Shown here: positions 34,992 to 43,612 of the stretch, one piece after another
How positions within the stretch are numbered: position 1 is the stretch's first letter
Layout of the letters: every line of letters starts with the position of its first letter
Source: Cytobacillus oceanisediminis
GTDB taxonomy: Bacteria > Bacillota > Bacilli > Bacillales > Cytobacillaceae
Direction: 5' to 3'
DNA: 64,000 nucleotides
Assembly (NCBI RefSeq): GCF_004366035.1
Contig: NZ_SOEE01000002.1
Span: forward strand, 372,001 to 436,000
Made by a program: the position numbers and the translations under genes
The notes under the pieces: model-generated
The model's database searches: none
Told to the model about the DNA's origin: nothing
The model's input: the letters and a program-made list of their open reading frames with translations, nothing else

Positions 34992-35504
34992 ATGAAGCCT
35001 ATTAGAGACCATTTGAAACAAAATCTTGATTTACTGTTTGTCGGCTTCAATCCAAGTATTCGATCAGGAGAGACAGGTCATCATTTTGCAAATCCAAACA
35101 ACCGATTTTGGAAAATCCTATATGAATCAGGGCTGACTCCCCGCAAATTTGATGCATTTGAAGACTACAAGTTATTGGAATTGGGATATGGCATGACAAA
35201 TATTGTACCCAGACCTACTAAAGCAGCAGATGAAATTACAAAAGAAGAATATAAAGAAGGAAGAGAAGAACTGATTAAAAAGATTAGTGACCTCAAGCCA
35301 AAAATCATTTGCTTTGTCGGAAAGGGAGTTTACCAGGAATACAGCGGGAGAAAGAAGCTTCCATGGGGCATCCAGGAGGACTCCGTGGTACCTGGCACCC
35401 TTGACTTTGTCGCTCCATCTTCGTCTGGGCTGGTAAGGATGAAAATAGATGATATCATTCAAATTTATGCCGAAATCCCAAAGCTTTTAAGATCAATAAG
35501 ATGA
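34992..35504 (+). CDS. mug: G/U mismatch-specific DNA glycosylase (Mug family)
   Basis: A 170-aa uracil-DNA-glycosylase superfamily member. The active-site loop reads LLFVGFNPSIRSGETGHHFA (compare GINPG...TG.HFA in Mug), followed by NPNNRFWKILYESG, and the second loop is near VPGTLDFVAPSSSG. The catalytic Asn lies in FNPS. It would excise uracil or ethenocytosine from mismatches. Start 34992 chosen for AAAGGATGG 6 bases upstream. Confidence 0.88.
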   Translation: MKPIRDHLKQNLDLLFVGFNPSIRSGETGHHFANPNNRFWKILYESGLTPRKFDAFEDYKLLELGYGMTNIVPRPTKAADEITKEEYKEGREELIKKISDLKPKIICFVGKGVYQEYSGRKKLPWGIQEDSVVPGTLDFVAPSSSGLVRMKIDDIIQIYAEIPKLLRSIR

Positions 35505-35832
35505 ATATGAAGCAAGCTTTATTCTTCAATTTTTAGACCTTTACTGAGTTATGCAGTTATTTGACATAATTACCTGCCAACTTCCGTGCCATGTACGAGT
35601 ATGCTTTATCATTTCACTCGTTTAATTTCCATGACCTCATTCATTGACCTTGCTGCCAGGCAGTAAATTGACTGTTTTCTCCATTCGATTTACTGCATTC
35701 CTCCTCAGTTCACCTATGAAATTGAATTATATCACTATCATTCTCAATCATTCATTATAGGGCAAATAGCACAAATACTTCCTATTTATCTTCATAATTC
35801 ATGGAAATTCCCTACGAACGATACTGTTGTAA
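35505..35832. other. Gene-free stretch before ispA
   Basis: About 400 bases without a credible gene on either strand. The only structure I see is an 8-bp inverted repeat CAGTAAAT/ATTTACTG (35661-35668 and 35688-35695). A short - strand ORF of 15 codons behind GAGGAGGAATG could be a gene remnant. Confidence 0.4.
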
Positions 35833-35847
35833 AGTATTCAGAATTGT
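35833..35847. promoter_or_regulatory. CodY-like box upstream of ispA (weak)
   Basis: AGTATTCAGAATTGT matches the CodY consensus AATTTTCWGAAAATT at 10 of 15 positions, with the central TTC-W-GAA intact. B. subtilis ispA is CodY-repressed, which lends some support. Confidence 0.3.
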
Positions 35848-35905
35848 TAAAATAAAAACAACAGCAAGAACCAGCTTCAATTTAATCTCTTAAGGAGGGA
35901 AAGAA

Positions 35906-36871
35906 ATGGAGCAATATGTTCGCATTATTCCTTATAAGGTGATTCAGCAGGAAGAGGAAGTTAAGGAAGTTCCAAAGGGTGTGGAATTGATTCAGGCTCC
36001 AAAGATATGGAACGAGACAAAAGGAAAAGGAATTAAGATTGCTGTATTGGACACAGGATGTGATGTAAATCACCCAGACTTGAAGGATCGGATAATTGGC
36101 GGACGCAATTTTACAGACGATGATGCCAGCAGCCCGGATATTTATTCAGATTACAACGGACACGGCACTCATGTAGCAGGAACCATTGCAGCGAATGAAA
36201 ATGACGCTGGTGTTATCGGGGTAGCTCCTGAAGCAGAACTCCTGATAGTGAAAGTCTTAAACAAAGATGGCTCGGGACAATATGAATGGATCATTAATGG
36301 CCTGCATTATGCCATCGAACAAAATGCGGATATCATTTCCATGTCACTTGGGGGACCCGCTGATGTTCCTGAGCTGCATGATGCGATTAAAGCGGCTGTT
36401 AAAAAGAATATCCTTGTTGTCTGCGCAGCAGGAAATGAAGGAGATGGCGACGATTCAACCGATGAGTTTGCTTATCCTGGCTGCTACAACGAGGTGATTA
36501 GTGTAGGGGCAATAAACCTTGAAAGAAATTCTTCCGAATTTACAAACTCTCATAATGAAATAGATTTGGTAGCGCCTGGGGAAGGGATATTATCTACCTT
36601 TCTAAATGGAAAGTACGCAACCCTGAGCGGCACTTCAATGGCTGCGCCACATGTTTCAGGTGCGTTGGCCCTGATTAAAGATTTTGCCAACAGGCATTTT
36701 GAAAGAAAACTTTCTGAGCCTGAACTTTATGCACAATTAATCAGAAGGACTGTCCCGTTAGGCAATTCGCCTAAACTTGAGGGAAATGGACTTGTGTATT
36801 TAACCGTGCCTGAGCATTTAACTGGCATCTTCGACCAAAAGTTCAAATCCATAGTTGTTAATGCTATATGA
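35906..36871 (+). CDS. ispA: Intracellular subtilisin-like serine protease
   Basis: A 321-aa S8 family protease without signal peptide. A short N-terminal extension with the IIPYKV inhibitory motif precedes the catalytic domain, as in intracellular subtilisins, which stay inactive until it is clipped. The triad is complete: D49 (VLDTG), H86 (NGHGTHVAG) and S244 (GTSMAAPH), with the oxyanion Asn in AAGNEGDGDD. It degrades cytoplasmic proteins in stationary phase. RBS AAGGAGGG precedes the ATG. Its last codons overlap the start of a nuclease gene by ATGA, indicating translational coupling. Weak CodY-like box upstream. Confidence 0.93.
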   Translation: MEQYVRIIPYKVIQQEEEVKEVPKGVELIQAPKIWNETKGKGIKIAVLDTGCDVNHPDLKDRIIGGRNFTDDDASSPDIYSDYNGHGTHVAGTIAANENDAGVIGVAPEAELLIVKVLNKDGSGQYEWIINGLHYAIEQNADIISMSLGGPADVPELHDAIKAAVKKNILVVCAAGNEGDGDDSTDEFAYPGCYNEVISVGAINLERNSSEFTNSHNEIDLVAPGEGILSTFLNGKYATLSGTSMAAPHVSGALALIKDFANRHFERKLSEPELYAQLIRRTVPLGNSPKLEGNGLVYLTVPEHLTGIFDQKFKSIVVNAI

Positions 36872-37674
36872 TTAAAGTCAACAGTATTTCATTGGCATGG
36901 GCCGAAGCTCAGTCAAAGTATATTGAAAGGGTTCAAAATGAACCCTATTACGACTCACAGAAGGATTTCCTTAATCAAGAGAATTACTACAGCACCCTTG
37001 AATTTGATAAGGAAAACATTCCGGAACAAATTCAAGCTCTGCTGGTTCGTACCCACACCCATCAATTGGATTATTCACCTCATCAATATGTTTATCCATG
37101 GGTGGATCTGCAGGAAAACCTCAAGCTAAAGAGTTTATATTCCGGTACCGGCATTGACCCTCTTAAAGCGATTGACCAGGATTTAAAGCTGCTTCAGTCG
37201 ATTCAAAGAGGGTTCAGCAGCAATGAGAGAATTATTTTTAATACCGAGCATGTCGTTCCGCAATCATGGTTTGAAGAAAAACAGCCAATGAAAGGGGATT
37301 TGCATCATCTCTTTGCCTGTGAACCCGCATGCAACAGCATGAGAAGCAACTTCCCATACTATGATTTTGAAGACTATGTACCAGAAATCCAGATAGAGAG
37401 TGTCAGGAACGGCTGTGGAATGGCAGACCAGGAAAAGTTTGAGCCTGAATATGGTAAGGGTATTGCTGCAAGAGCCGTATTCTATTTTTCAGTTAGATAT
37501 AAAAAAGTAATTGATATTGCAGAAAAGATGGATATGAAGGTTTTGAAGAGGTGGCATGAAGAAAATCCCGTGACTCTATATGAGAAGCATAGAAACGCTG
37601 CCATTCAAGAACTCCAGGGAAACCGCAACCCGTTTATTGATTTTCCTGAACGCGCAAAGGAAATGTTAGGATAA
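36868..37674 (+). CDS. Endonuclease I-family nuclease without signal peptide
   Basis: A 268-aa protein with the His-Me finger nuclease core FNTEHVVPQSWF (about residues 124-135) followed by KGDLHHLFACEPACNSMRSN, typical of the endonuclease I/Bsn/EndA family that cuts RNA and DNA non-specifically. Known Bacillus members such as Bsn (YurI) are secreted; here residues 1-30 contain no signal sequence or membrane helix, so the protein should be cytoplasmic. It overlaps the ispA stop by 4 bases (ATGA), has no own ribosome-binding site, and shares the terminator behind it. A joint role in breaking down cell contents is an attractive inference. Confidence 0.85.
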   Translation: MIKVNSISLAWAEAQSKYIERVQNEPYYDSQKDFLNQENYYSTLEFDKENIPEQIQALLVRTHTHQLDYSPHQYVYPWVDLQENLKLKSLYSGTGIDPLKAIDQDLKLLQSIQRGFSSNERIIFNTEHVVPQSWFEEKQPMKGDLHHLFACEPACNSMRSNFPYYDFEDYVPEIQIESVRNGCGMADQEKFEPEYGKGIAARAVFYFSVRYKKVIDIAEKMDMKVLKRWHEENPVTLYEKHRNAAIQELQGNRNPFIDFPERAKEMLG

Positions 37675-37680
37675 TAGGAG

Positions 37681-37710
37681 AGCCCGCCTGAAACTCAGGC
37701 GGGTTTGTTT
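37681..37710 (+). terminator. Terminator of the ispA-nuclease operon
   Basis: Stem CCCGCCTGA/TCAGGCGGG with 3-base loop and T-rich tail. Confidence 0.88.
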
Positions 37711-37740
37711 TATAATAAAAGATAAAAAAGGAGCAATCAT

Positions 37741-38058
37741 GTGCAGCCATTTACAGAAAAAGTTATAAAAATCATTAAAAACATCCCAAGAGGAAAAGTC
37801 ATGACTTATGGGCAAATCGCAAGGCTGGCCGGGAGCCCCAGAGGAGCAAGACAGGTGGTCCGGATTCTTCATACCCAAAGTGAAAAGCATCAGCTTCCGT
37901 GGCATCGGGTTGTGAATGGGAAAGGGGAAATTGGGTTTAAAGAAGGAGATTTGCATGACATTCAGAGAGAACTTTTAGAAAATGAGGGGATTCACTTTAA
38001 TATAAATAAAAGAATTGATTTGCAGGAATTTGCCCATGAATCATCCCAGCAAATATAA
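37741..38058 (+). CDS. Alkyltransferase-like (ATL) protein
   Basis: A 105-aa protein with the DNA-binding domain of O6-alkylguanine transferases: helix-turn-helix Y-G-Q-I-A-R-L-A-G-S-P-R-G-A-R, the arginine finger, and the active-site motif LPWHRVVNGKGEIG. The catalytic cysteine of PCHRV is replaced by tryptophan, which defines the non-enzymatic ATL group. ATLs bind alkylated guanine and hand it to nucleotide excision repair. It starts with GTG, with AAAAGGAG 7 bases upstream, and its stop lies inside the following hairpin. Confidence 0.9.
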   Translation: MQPFTEKVIKIIKNIPRGKVMTYGQIARLAGSPRGARQVVRILHTQSEKHQLPWHRVVNGKGEIGFKEGDLHDIQRELLENEGIHFNINKRIDLQEFAHESSQQI

Positions 38059-38096
38059 AGAAGCGTGCATCCAATTGGAAGTCACGCTTCTTTATA
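38054..38096. terminator. Bidirectional terminator with inner palindrome
   Basis: Fourteen-pair stem TATAAAGAAGCGTG/CACGCTTCTTTATA enclosing CCAATTGG, between convergent genes. Confidence 0.85.
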
Positions 38097-38107
38097 ATCA
38101 TAAGTAC

Positions 38108-38365
38108 CTATTTTGTCCTTGATGCATATTCCTCAATCATTTCATTTGTTACATACTTTCTTGCAGGTATAATTCCCTGTTTAGAAAGTTCATTGATATC
38201 AGCAGTTACTTCATTTATCTTATCCGCGGAAAATGGAAGTCCCCGCCTGCATAGATCCAATGCTTGCTCAATATAGTGTTCGCGTTGCTGTTCCAAGGCA
38301 GCAAATTTCGTTATTATCTTATTCTGCTTTCCTACATGTTCTGATATTGCTTTATGTACACTCAT
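38108..38365 (-). CDS. YpbS-like protein (DUF2533)
   Basis: An 85-aa helical protein: MSVHKAISEHVGKQNK opening, REHYIEQALDLCRRG.PFS.DKIN in the middle and GIIPARKYVTNEMIEEY at the end. This matches the YpbS/DUF2533 family of Bacillus, whose role is unknown. Start 38365 has AAGGAGTGG 5 bases upstream. Confidence 0.82.
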   Translation of the reverse strand: MSVHKAISEHVGKQNKIITKFAALEQQREHYIEQALDLCRRGLPFSADKINEVTADINELSKQGIIPARKYVTNEMIEEYASRTK

Positions 38366-38626
38366 TCTTTCCACTCCTTATAAAATTCACATGTTTTTAT
38401 CATACCATTTTCTAATAGCATTTTAAGAATAAATATCCTTACTAGCATAATATTTATTTTAGAAGAAAATAGGAAATAATAGCCAGTCCTCATAACTTTT
38501 AAAGTGGAGAATAAAATAGTTAAGTAAATTAAAAATTGATTCCTTTTCCTCATTATGGAAATAAAGGGAACACACCTTTCTAAGAAGAAAAGGTTAAGAA
38601 ACAAAAATGGAAGGTGGCTTATACAT

Positions 38627-40111
38627 ATGAAAAAGAGTGTAAAAATAAATATCAGTTTATTGCTGGTATTTATGCTGGCACTTGTTCCTTTTGCTCAGCC
38701 CGAATCACCTCAAGTCCAAGCAACGGAAGAAGGCGGCGAACTTGTACAGCAGTTAAACCAAATGCTTAATAATGATCCAATTCTTCAGGGAGGACTTGCA
38801 GGAGTCAGTATCCGCAATGCAGAAACTGGCGAGCTGGTATACGACCATATCGGGGATATACGTTTAAGACCTGCTTCTAATATGAAGCTCCTAACAGCAG
38901 CTTCGGCTCTAGAAACATTGGGAGAAAATTATCAGTTCACAACAGAACTTCTTCACACAGGTTCAATAAAGGGAAAGACACTTCAAGGTGACTTGGTCTT
39001 AAAAGGAAAAGGTGATCCAACCCTTTTAAAGAAGGATTTTGATTCATTTGCTGTTAAAGTAAAAGAAGCTGGCATCAAAGTTATTCAAGGCAGCCTGATC
39101 GGTGATGACACGTGGTATGATGATGTACGCTATTCAACCGACCTTTCATGGAGCGATGAATCATGGTATTATGGCGGACAAGTCTCAGCACTTACTGCCT
39201 CCCCAAACGAGGACTATGACGCGGGTACAGTAATTGTAGAGGTTTATCCCGGAGAAAAAGCCGGGCAGGAACCGATTGTCAAAATGGTGCCGGAAACAGA
39301 TTACATAAAGATCGTCAATAAGGCTAAAACCGTCTCTAAAGACGAAAAAAAGGATATCCATATTGAAAGAGATCACGGAACGAACACAGTTACAATTGAA
39401 GGAGAAATTCCAGTTGAAGGCAGCCGTTCAAGGGAATGGATTGCTGTATGGGAGCCTACTGGCTATGCATTGGATCTATTGAAGCGTTCTCTCGCTGAAC
39501 AAGGCATTAAAATCAAAGGGAAAACAGAAGCTGGCACTTCCCCAGAAGGCGCAAAACTATTTGCTGAGCATAAATCCATGCCTATCAAAGATTTGCTCAT
39601 ACCATTTATGAAATTAAGCAATAATGGCCATGCTGAAACATTAATCAAGGAAATGGGCAAAGTTGCCAAAGGAGAAGGCAGCTGGGAAAAAGGGCTTGAA
39701 GTATTGGAAGAACAAGCAGCTGCCCTTGGAATGAATAAGGAAACTCTCGTGCTCCGGGACGGTTCCGGAATCTCACATGTAAACTTAATTCCAGCAAATG
39801 AAATCTCAAAACTTCTTTTCGAAGTACAGGACGAAGAATGGTTCAACTCCTATTTGAACTCATTGCCGATTGCCGGCAATACAGACAGGATGGTGGGAGG
39901 AACTCTTAGAAATCGCATGAAAAATACCAATGCCGACGGGAATGTCAAAGCAAAAACAGGTTCTATCTCAACAGTCAGTTCATTATCAGGATATGTTAAG
40001 ACGGCCAGCGGGGAAGAGCTTATCCTTTCTGTTATTCTGAATAACTTGACTGACGGCGGTCAAGGTAAGGTTATTGAAGACAAAATTGCCACGTTATTAG
40101 CCGATCAATAA
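38627..40111 (+). CDS. dacC: D-alanyl-D-alanine carboxypeptidase/endopeptidase (DacC, PBP4a-like)
   Basis: A 494-aa class C penicillin-binding protein of family S13. Signal peptide about 1-32 (cleavage after VQA). Active-site SxxK in RPASNMKLL (S near 84), SxN in KLSNNGHAE and KTG in AKTGSIS; the insertion between the first two motifs (domains II and III) is present, as in PBP4a. It trims the terminal D-Ala and cleaves cross-links outside the membrane, affecting wall maturation. Start 38627 is chosen for the proper signal peptide and AAGGTGG upstream. A truncated copy of the dispersed repeat follows the stop. Confidence 0.92.
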   Translation: MKKSVKINISLLLVFMLALVPFAQPESPQVQATEEGGELVQQLNQMLNNDPILQGGLAGVSIRNAETGELVYDHIGDIRLRPASNMKLLTAASALETLGENYQFTTELLHTGSIKGKTLQGDLVLKGKGDPTLLKKDFDSFAVKVKEAGIKVIQGSLIGDDTWYDDVRYSTDLSWSDESWYYGGQVSALTASPNEDYDAGTVIVEVYPGEKAGQEPIVKMVPETDYIKIVNKAKTVSKDEKKDIHIERDHGTNTVTIEGEIPVEGSRSREWIAVWEPTGYALDLLKRSLAEQGIKIKGKTEAGTSPEGAKLFAEHKSMPIKDLLIPFMKLSNNGHAETLIKEMGKVAKGEGSWEKGLEVLEEQAAALGMNKETLVLRDGSGISHVNLIPANEISKLLFEVQDEEWFNSYLNSLPIAGNTDRMVGGTLRNRMKNTNADGNVKAKTGSISTVSSLSGYVKTASGEELILSVILNNLTDGGQGKVIEDKIATLLADQ

Positions 40112-40240
40112 AATGAATAGATAAGCCGAAGCAACCCGCCTATCGGCCTATGACCTCCAGTTCTTAGGAGCCGAAACTAGACACGCTTAGACCCGAGAGC
40201 CGAGACAGTTATCTAACTTCAGAATTTGTACATTCTTAAC
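40112..40240 (+). repeat. Dispersed intergenic repeat, copy C (truncated)
   Basis: Contains CTTAGGAGCCGAAACTAGAC (compare CCTAGGAGCC.CAACTAGAC in copies A and B), then GACAGTTAT.TAACTTCAGAATTTGTACATTCTTA, nearly identical to the 3' end of copy B. The central part present in A and B is missing. Confidence 0.7.
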
Positions 40241-40247
40241 TATTAAG

Positions 40248-40289
40248 AAAAGGGCAGGATACCGTTTCACCGGTATACCTGCCCTTTTT
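40248..40289. terminator. Bidirectional intrinsic terminator
   Basis: Long stem AAAAGGGCAGG-ATACCG/CGGTAT-A-CCTGCCCTTTT with one bulged base between convergent dacC and the YceI gene. Confidence 0.9.
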
Positions 40290-40294
40290 CTGTC

Positions 40295-40828
40295 TTATTC
40301 TGCTTTTGCTGCCTGTATCTGCAGGTCAATTTTCACTTTATCTCCAACAAGAACTCCCCCTGTTTCAAGGGCTGAATTCCAAGTTAAGCCATAGTCGCTT
40401 CGTTTGATTGCTCCTGCAGCAGTAAAGCCGACTTTTTCATTGCCCCATGGATCTTTTCCTGATCCTTCATATGTCACAGTAAAGGTTTCTGTTTTTGTTG
40501 CACCATGAATAGTAAGATCGCCGGTAACATCATATTCATCATCACCCTTGCTTACAATGCTTGTTGATTTAAAGGCCATTTTCGGATGGTTCTCAACATC
40601 AAAGAAGTCCGCAGAACGCAGGTGGTTGTCACGATCTTCATTGCGTGTATCAACACTTGAAAGTGAAACATTGAATGTAATATCAGCAGTTGTTAAATCT
40701 GCAGGATCTGCAGTTATTTCTGCATCAAAGCTATTAAAGCTGCCTTTAACGTTTGCAATCATCATATGCTTGATAGAAAAATCCACACTGCTGTGCGCAG
40801 GATCAACTGCCCATTTTGTTTTAACCAT
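40295..40828 (-). CDS. YceI-like lipocalin-fold protein
   Basis: A 177-aa protein of the YceI family, a beta-barrel that holds polyisoprenoids or similar lipids. Family features: WAVDPAHSSVDFSIKHMMIANVKG at the N-terminus, HLRSADFFDVENHPKMAF, the DLTIHGATK segment and GSAIKRSDYGL-like GAIKRSDYGLTW. No signal peptide, so cytoplasmic, as usual in Firmicutes. The start at 40828 follows GGAGGAG. A palindromic operator candidate lies about 30-50 bases upstream. Confidence 0.9.
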   Translation of the reverse strand: MVKTKWAVDPAHSSVDFSIKHMMIANVKGSFNSFDAEITADPADLTTADITFNVSLSSVDTRNEDRDNHLRSADFFDVENHPKMAFKSTSIVSKGDDEYDVTGDLTIHGATKTETFTVTYEGSGKDPWGNEKVGFTAAGAIKRSDYGLTWNSALETGGVLVGDKVKIDLQIQAAKAE

Positions 40829-40858
40829 ATTTTTCTCCTCCAATAGTTCGAATTCATT

Positions 40859-40876
40859 TGTTTTGAATTCAAGATA
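40859..40876 (-). promoter_or_regulatory. Palindromic operator candidate upstream of the YceI gene
   Basis: On the - strand TATCTTGAATTCAAAACA, with perfect core TTGAATTCAA and 14 of 18 symmetric positions. It resembles MarR-type operators such as the MhqR box as I remember it (TATCTCGAATTCGAGATA). A second GAATTC lies 15 bases nearer the gene. Confidence 0.4.
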
Positions 40877-41035
40877 TTTTAATTCTAGATAAATTATATG
40901 CCGGTTTAAGTTTTATGTCAATGATATTTTTTCAAAAGATGGTAAAATGAAGACTACTTAATTTATCAATATCATACATAACCTAAGTCATAATTATTAC
41001 ATTACAGTTTAATGATGTTTAAAGGGGAACGGACC

Positions 41036-43609
41036 ATGAATCAGCTTGAACAGATATACAATAATGCTGCAGAGCATACAAAAATAAAAATCCTGGAGGA
41101 TGCCGACCGCTATCTGGGCAGTAAAGAGTCGATGCCCTCGTATAAGGAATATCTTTCTGAAAGATTTCATTATATCGACCAAATCTGGGTAAATGTGTGG
41201 CTGAATAAAATCACCGCCAAAATATCCAAGCATGAAAAAAAGAAATATCTAAGTGAAAAAGGATACGACACAGAAAATGTTGACAGGAAAATAATCAATC
41301 ACCTCTTCCGGACTGAAATGAGGGATTATCAGCCTTTTAATAGTTTGGACTGGCTTAATGACCTATTTGAAAGCAATAAGGAAGCTTGGGCTGAGCGCTA
41401 TGAGAGTGCACGGGCTCATTTTCTGCAGAAAACAGAAGAGGAGCGGCTTCAGAGAAAGAAGTATCGTATCCGCGAAGATATTGAAAAGAATATTGATGAA
41501 ATTATAGAAAGAGATTATAGCCTTCTTTATCTTCATGTCAGGCATATGGCTTCAAAGCAGCTGGTTTCCGATCTTAGAAACAAGATAAGATATCAAAAAG
41601 TGGATACCTTTGCTCTAGAGGAAAAGCTTGAGGAGACAGGCAGATTTGATGCAAGTGATTATACTGTAACGGGGGAATTCTTTGAGGAGCTGACAGGAAA
41701 TATTCATAAAGCATTGTATGGGGGCAAAGGCTACTTTGAATATGAAGCCTATTACTATGTCTATAAGAACCATATTTCGGGATTTCTGTCCGATTCCCTG
41801 CAATCGCTCGTCCTGCAGAACCTTCCACATCATTTATTCGAGGAATATGAAGACACCTATCAGAAACCCCTGACCGGTAAGTCGGTGAAGAAGTTAATGG
41901 CCCATACCCTTCAGGATCTTGATGAAAGCTTTTTTGAAAGCATTCAGGAGGAATATATTGAAGATTTGCTGAGGCTTGCGGATATACCGTTTGACCCTGA
42001 AGTCCATAAAGATTTGCTCGAGAAGGACATTGCTGACCGGGAGAGAAAAATAGCAGAAGAATTAGCTGAGCAGCAGCGGAAGAAAGAAGAAGAGGAACGC
42101 ATGCTCGAATATATATTCGGGCAGGAATACAGCCCCTCTGTGGAACGGGCCAAAAGATATGTACTTCATATTGGTGAAACCAATACAGGGAAGACACACC
42201 ATGCCCTTGAAGGAATGAAATCAGCCCAAAGCGGCATGTATCTGGCGCCTTTAAGGCTATTGGCACTCGAAGTATATGATAAACTGAACCGCGAAGGTAT
42301 ACCCTGTTCTTTGAAAACCGGTGAAGAGGAAAAAGCAGTTGCCGGTTCTGATCATCTTTCCAGCACGGTTGAAATGTTCTACGAAAAGGACTATTACGAC
42401 GTCATTGTAATTGATGAAGCCCAAATGATCACGGATAAAGACAGAGGCTTTTCCTGGTATAAAGCAATTACGAAGGCAAATGCCAATGAAGTCCATATCA
42501 TTGGCAGCCGCAGCGCTAAAAGCATGATGCTTCAGCTTCTTGGCGAAGCAGATATTGAACTGAATGAATACAGCCGGGATATTCCTCTTGAAGTCGAAGC
42601 AAAGGAATTCAAATTCAGCCATGTAAAAAAAGGCGATGCACTCATCTGTTTTTCAAGAAAGAGAGTACTTGAAACTGCCTCAAGACTTCAGCAGGAAGGG
42701 CACTCAGTAAGCATGATTTATGGAGCGATGCCTCCTGAAACCAGAAAAAAACAAGTCCAGCGTTTTATAAAAGGAGAAACTTCAGTCATTGTTTCCACTG
42801 ATGCCATTGGGATGGGACTTAACCTGCCTATCCGGAGAATTGTTTTTTTGGAAAACGATAAGTTTGACGGAACGAAAAGGAGAACCCTTACTTCCCAGGA
42901 AGTAAAGCAAATTGCAGGAAGGGCAGGAAGAAAAGGGCTTTACAACATTGGAAAAGTGGCTTTTACAAAAGATATCAAAAGAATGAAGGCCTTGCTTGAA
43001 ATGGAGGATGCCCCGGTCCACAGTTTTGCAATAGCCCCAACAAATACAGTATTTGAAAGATTCCAAAGGTATTACCGCGATCTCGGATCATTCTTTGAGC
43101 TTTGGGATAAGTTCGAGAGCCCCAGAGGAACCAAAAAAGCAGCACTATCAGAGGAGAGAGATCTATATGAAAGGATACGCGGAACAGAAATTGAAGCAAA
43201 GCTTGGCCTAATGGACCTGTATGGTTTTCTCCATCTGCCATTCTCAAAAAAAGAACATGATCTTGTCCGTCAGTGGGAAGAAACCATGTATGCCATTATT
43301 GATGGCGAGGAACTTCCTGAGCCCAGAATCAAGAACCGGAATCTGGAAGAGCTGGAATTGACTTATAAAGCAATTGGCCTCCATTTGCTGTTCCTGTATC
43401 GTCTTGAGCAAAGAACAGAAGCGTTATACTGGGAAAGATTAAGGGAAGAAATCAGCGACCATGTTCACGAAAGACTAAAAACCGATATTAAAGAGCTCTC
43501 AAGAAAATGCCGAAAGTGCGGCAAAAAGCTGTCCTGGGAACATGAATATCAAATCTGTGATGAATGTCATTCTTCACGCTCAAGGAGAAGATATTATTAT
43601 AGAAGGTAA
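41036..43609 (+). CDS. SUV3-like DExH RNA helicase
   Basis: An 857-aa protein. Residues 1-375 are a charged, helical N-terminal region of unknown role. The helicase core begins at HIGETNTGKTHHAL (Walker A near 380), with VIDEAQMITD (Walker B), GSRSAK, and in the second lobe STDAIGMGLNLPIRRIVF and QIAGRAGRKG. This set is that of SUV3/mitochondrial degradosome-type helicases. A C-terminal zinc ribbon (CRKCGKK...CDECH) and an arginine-rich end follow. In mitochondria SUV3 unwinds RNA for degradation, but the role in Bacillaceae is not established. A DNase IV-like gene begins 3 bases after the stop. Start 41036 has AAGGGGAACGG upstream. Confidence 0.85.
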   Translation: MNQLEQIYNNAAEHTKIKILEDADRYLGSKESMPSYKEYLSERFHYIDQIWVNVWLNKITAKISKHEKKKYLSEKGYDTENVDRKIINHLFRTEMRDYQPFNSLDWLNDLFESNKEAWAERYESARAHFLQKTEEERLQRKKYRIREDIEKNIDEIIERDYSLLYLHVRHMASKQLVSDLRNKIRYQKVDTFALEEKLEETGRFDASDYTVTGEFFEELTGNIHKALYGGKGYFEYEAYYYVYKNHISGFLSDSLQSLVLQNLPHHLFEEYEDTYQKPLTGKSVKKLMAHTLQDLDESFFESIQEEYIEDLLRLADIPFDPEVHKDLLEKDIADRERKIAEELAEQQRKKEEEERMLEYIFGQEYSPSVERAKRYVLHIGETNTGKTHHALEGMKSAQSGMYLAPLRLLALEVYDKLNREGIPCSLKTGEEEKAVAGSDHLSSTVEMFYEKDYYDVIVIDEAQMITDKDRGFSWYKAITKANANEVHIIGSRSAKSMMLQLLGEADIELNEYSRDIPLEVEAKEFKFSHVKKGDALICFSRKRVLETASRLQQEGHSVSMIYGAMPPETRKKQVQRFIKGETSVIVSTDAIGMGLNLPIRRIVFLENDKFDGTKRRTLTSQEVKQIAGRAGRKGLYNIGKVAFTKDIKRMKALLEMEDAPVHSFAIAPTNTVFERFQRYYRDLGSFFELWDKFESPRGTKKAALSEERDLYERIRGTEIEAKLGLMDLYGFLHLPFSKKEHDLVRQWEETMYAIIDGEELPEPRIKNRNLEELELTYKAIGLHLLFLYRLEQRTEALYWERLREEISDHVHERLKTDIKELSRKCRKCGKKLSWEHEYQICDECHSSRSRRRYYYRR

Positions 43610-43612
43610 CGA

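Noticed and set aside
41574..42266. A 230-codon ORF on the - strand.
   Set aside because: It is antisense to the helicase core, whose + strand frame has all conserved motifs; the antisense product has random Cys/His/Pro composition.
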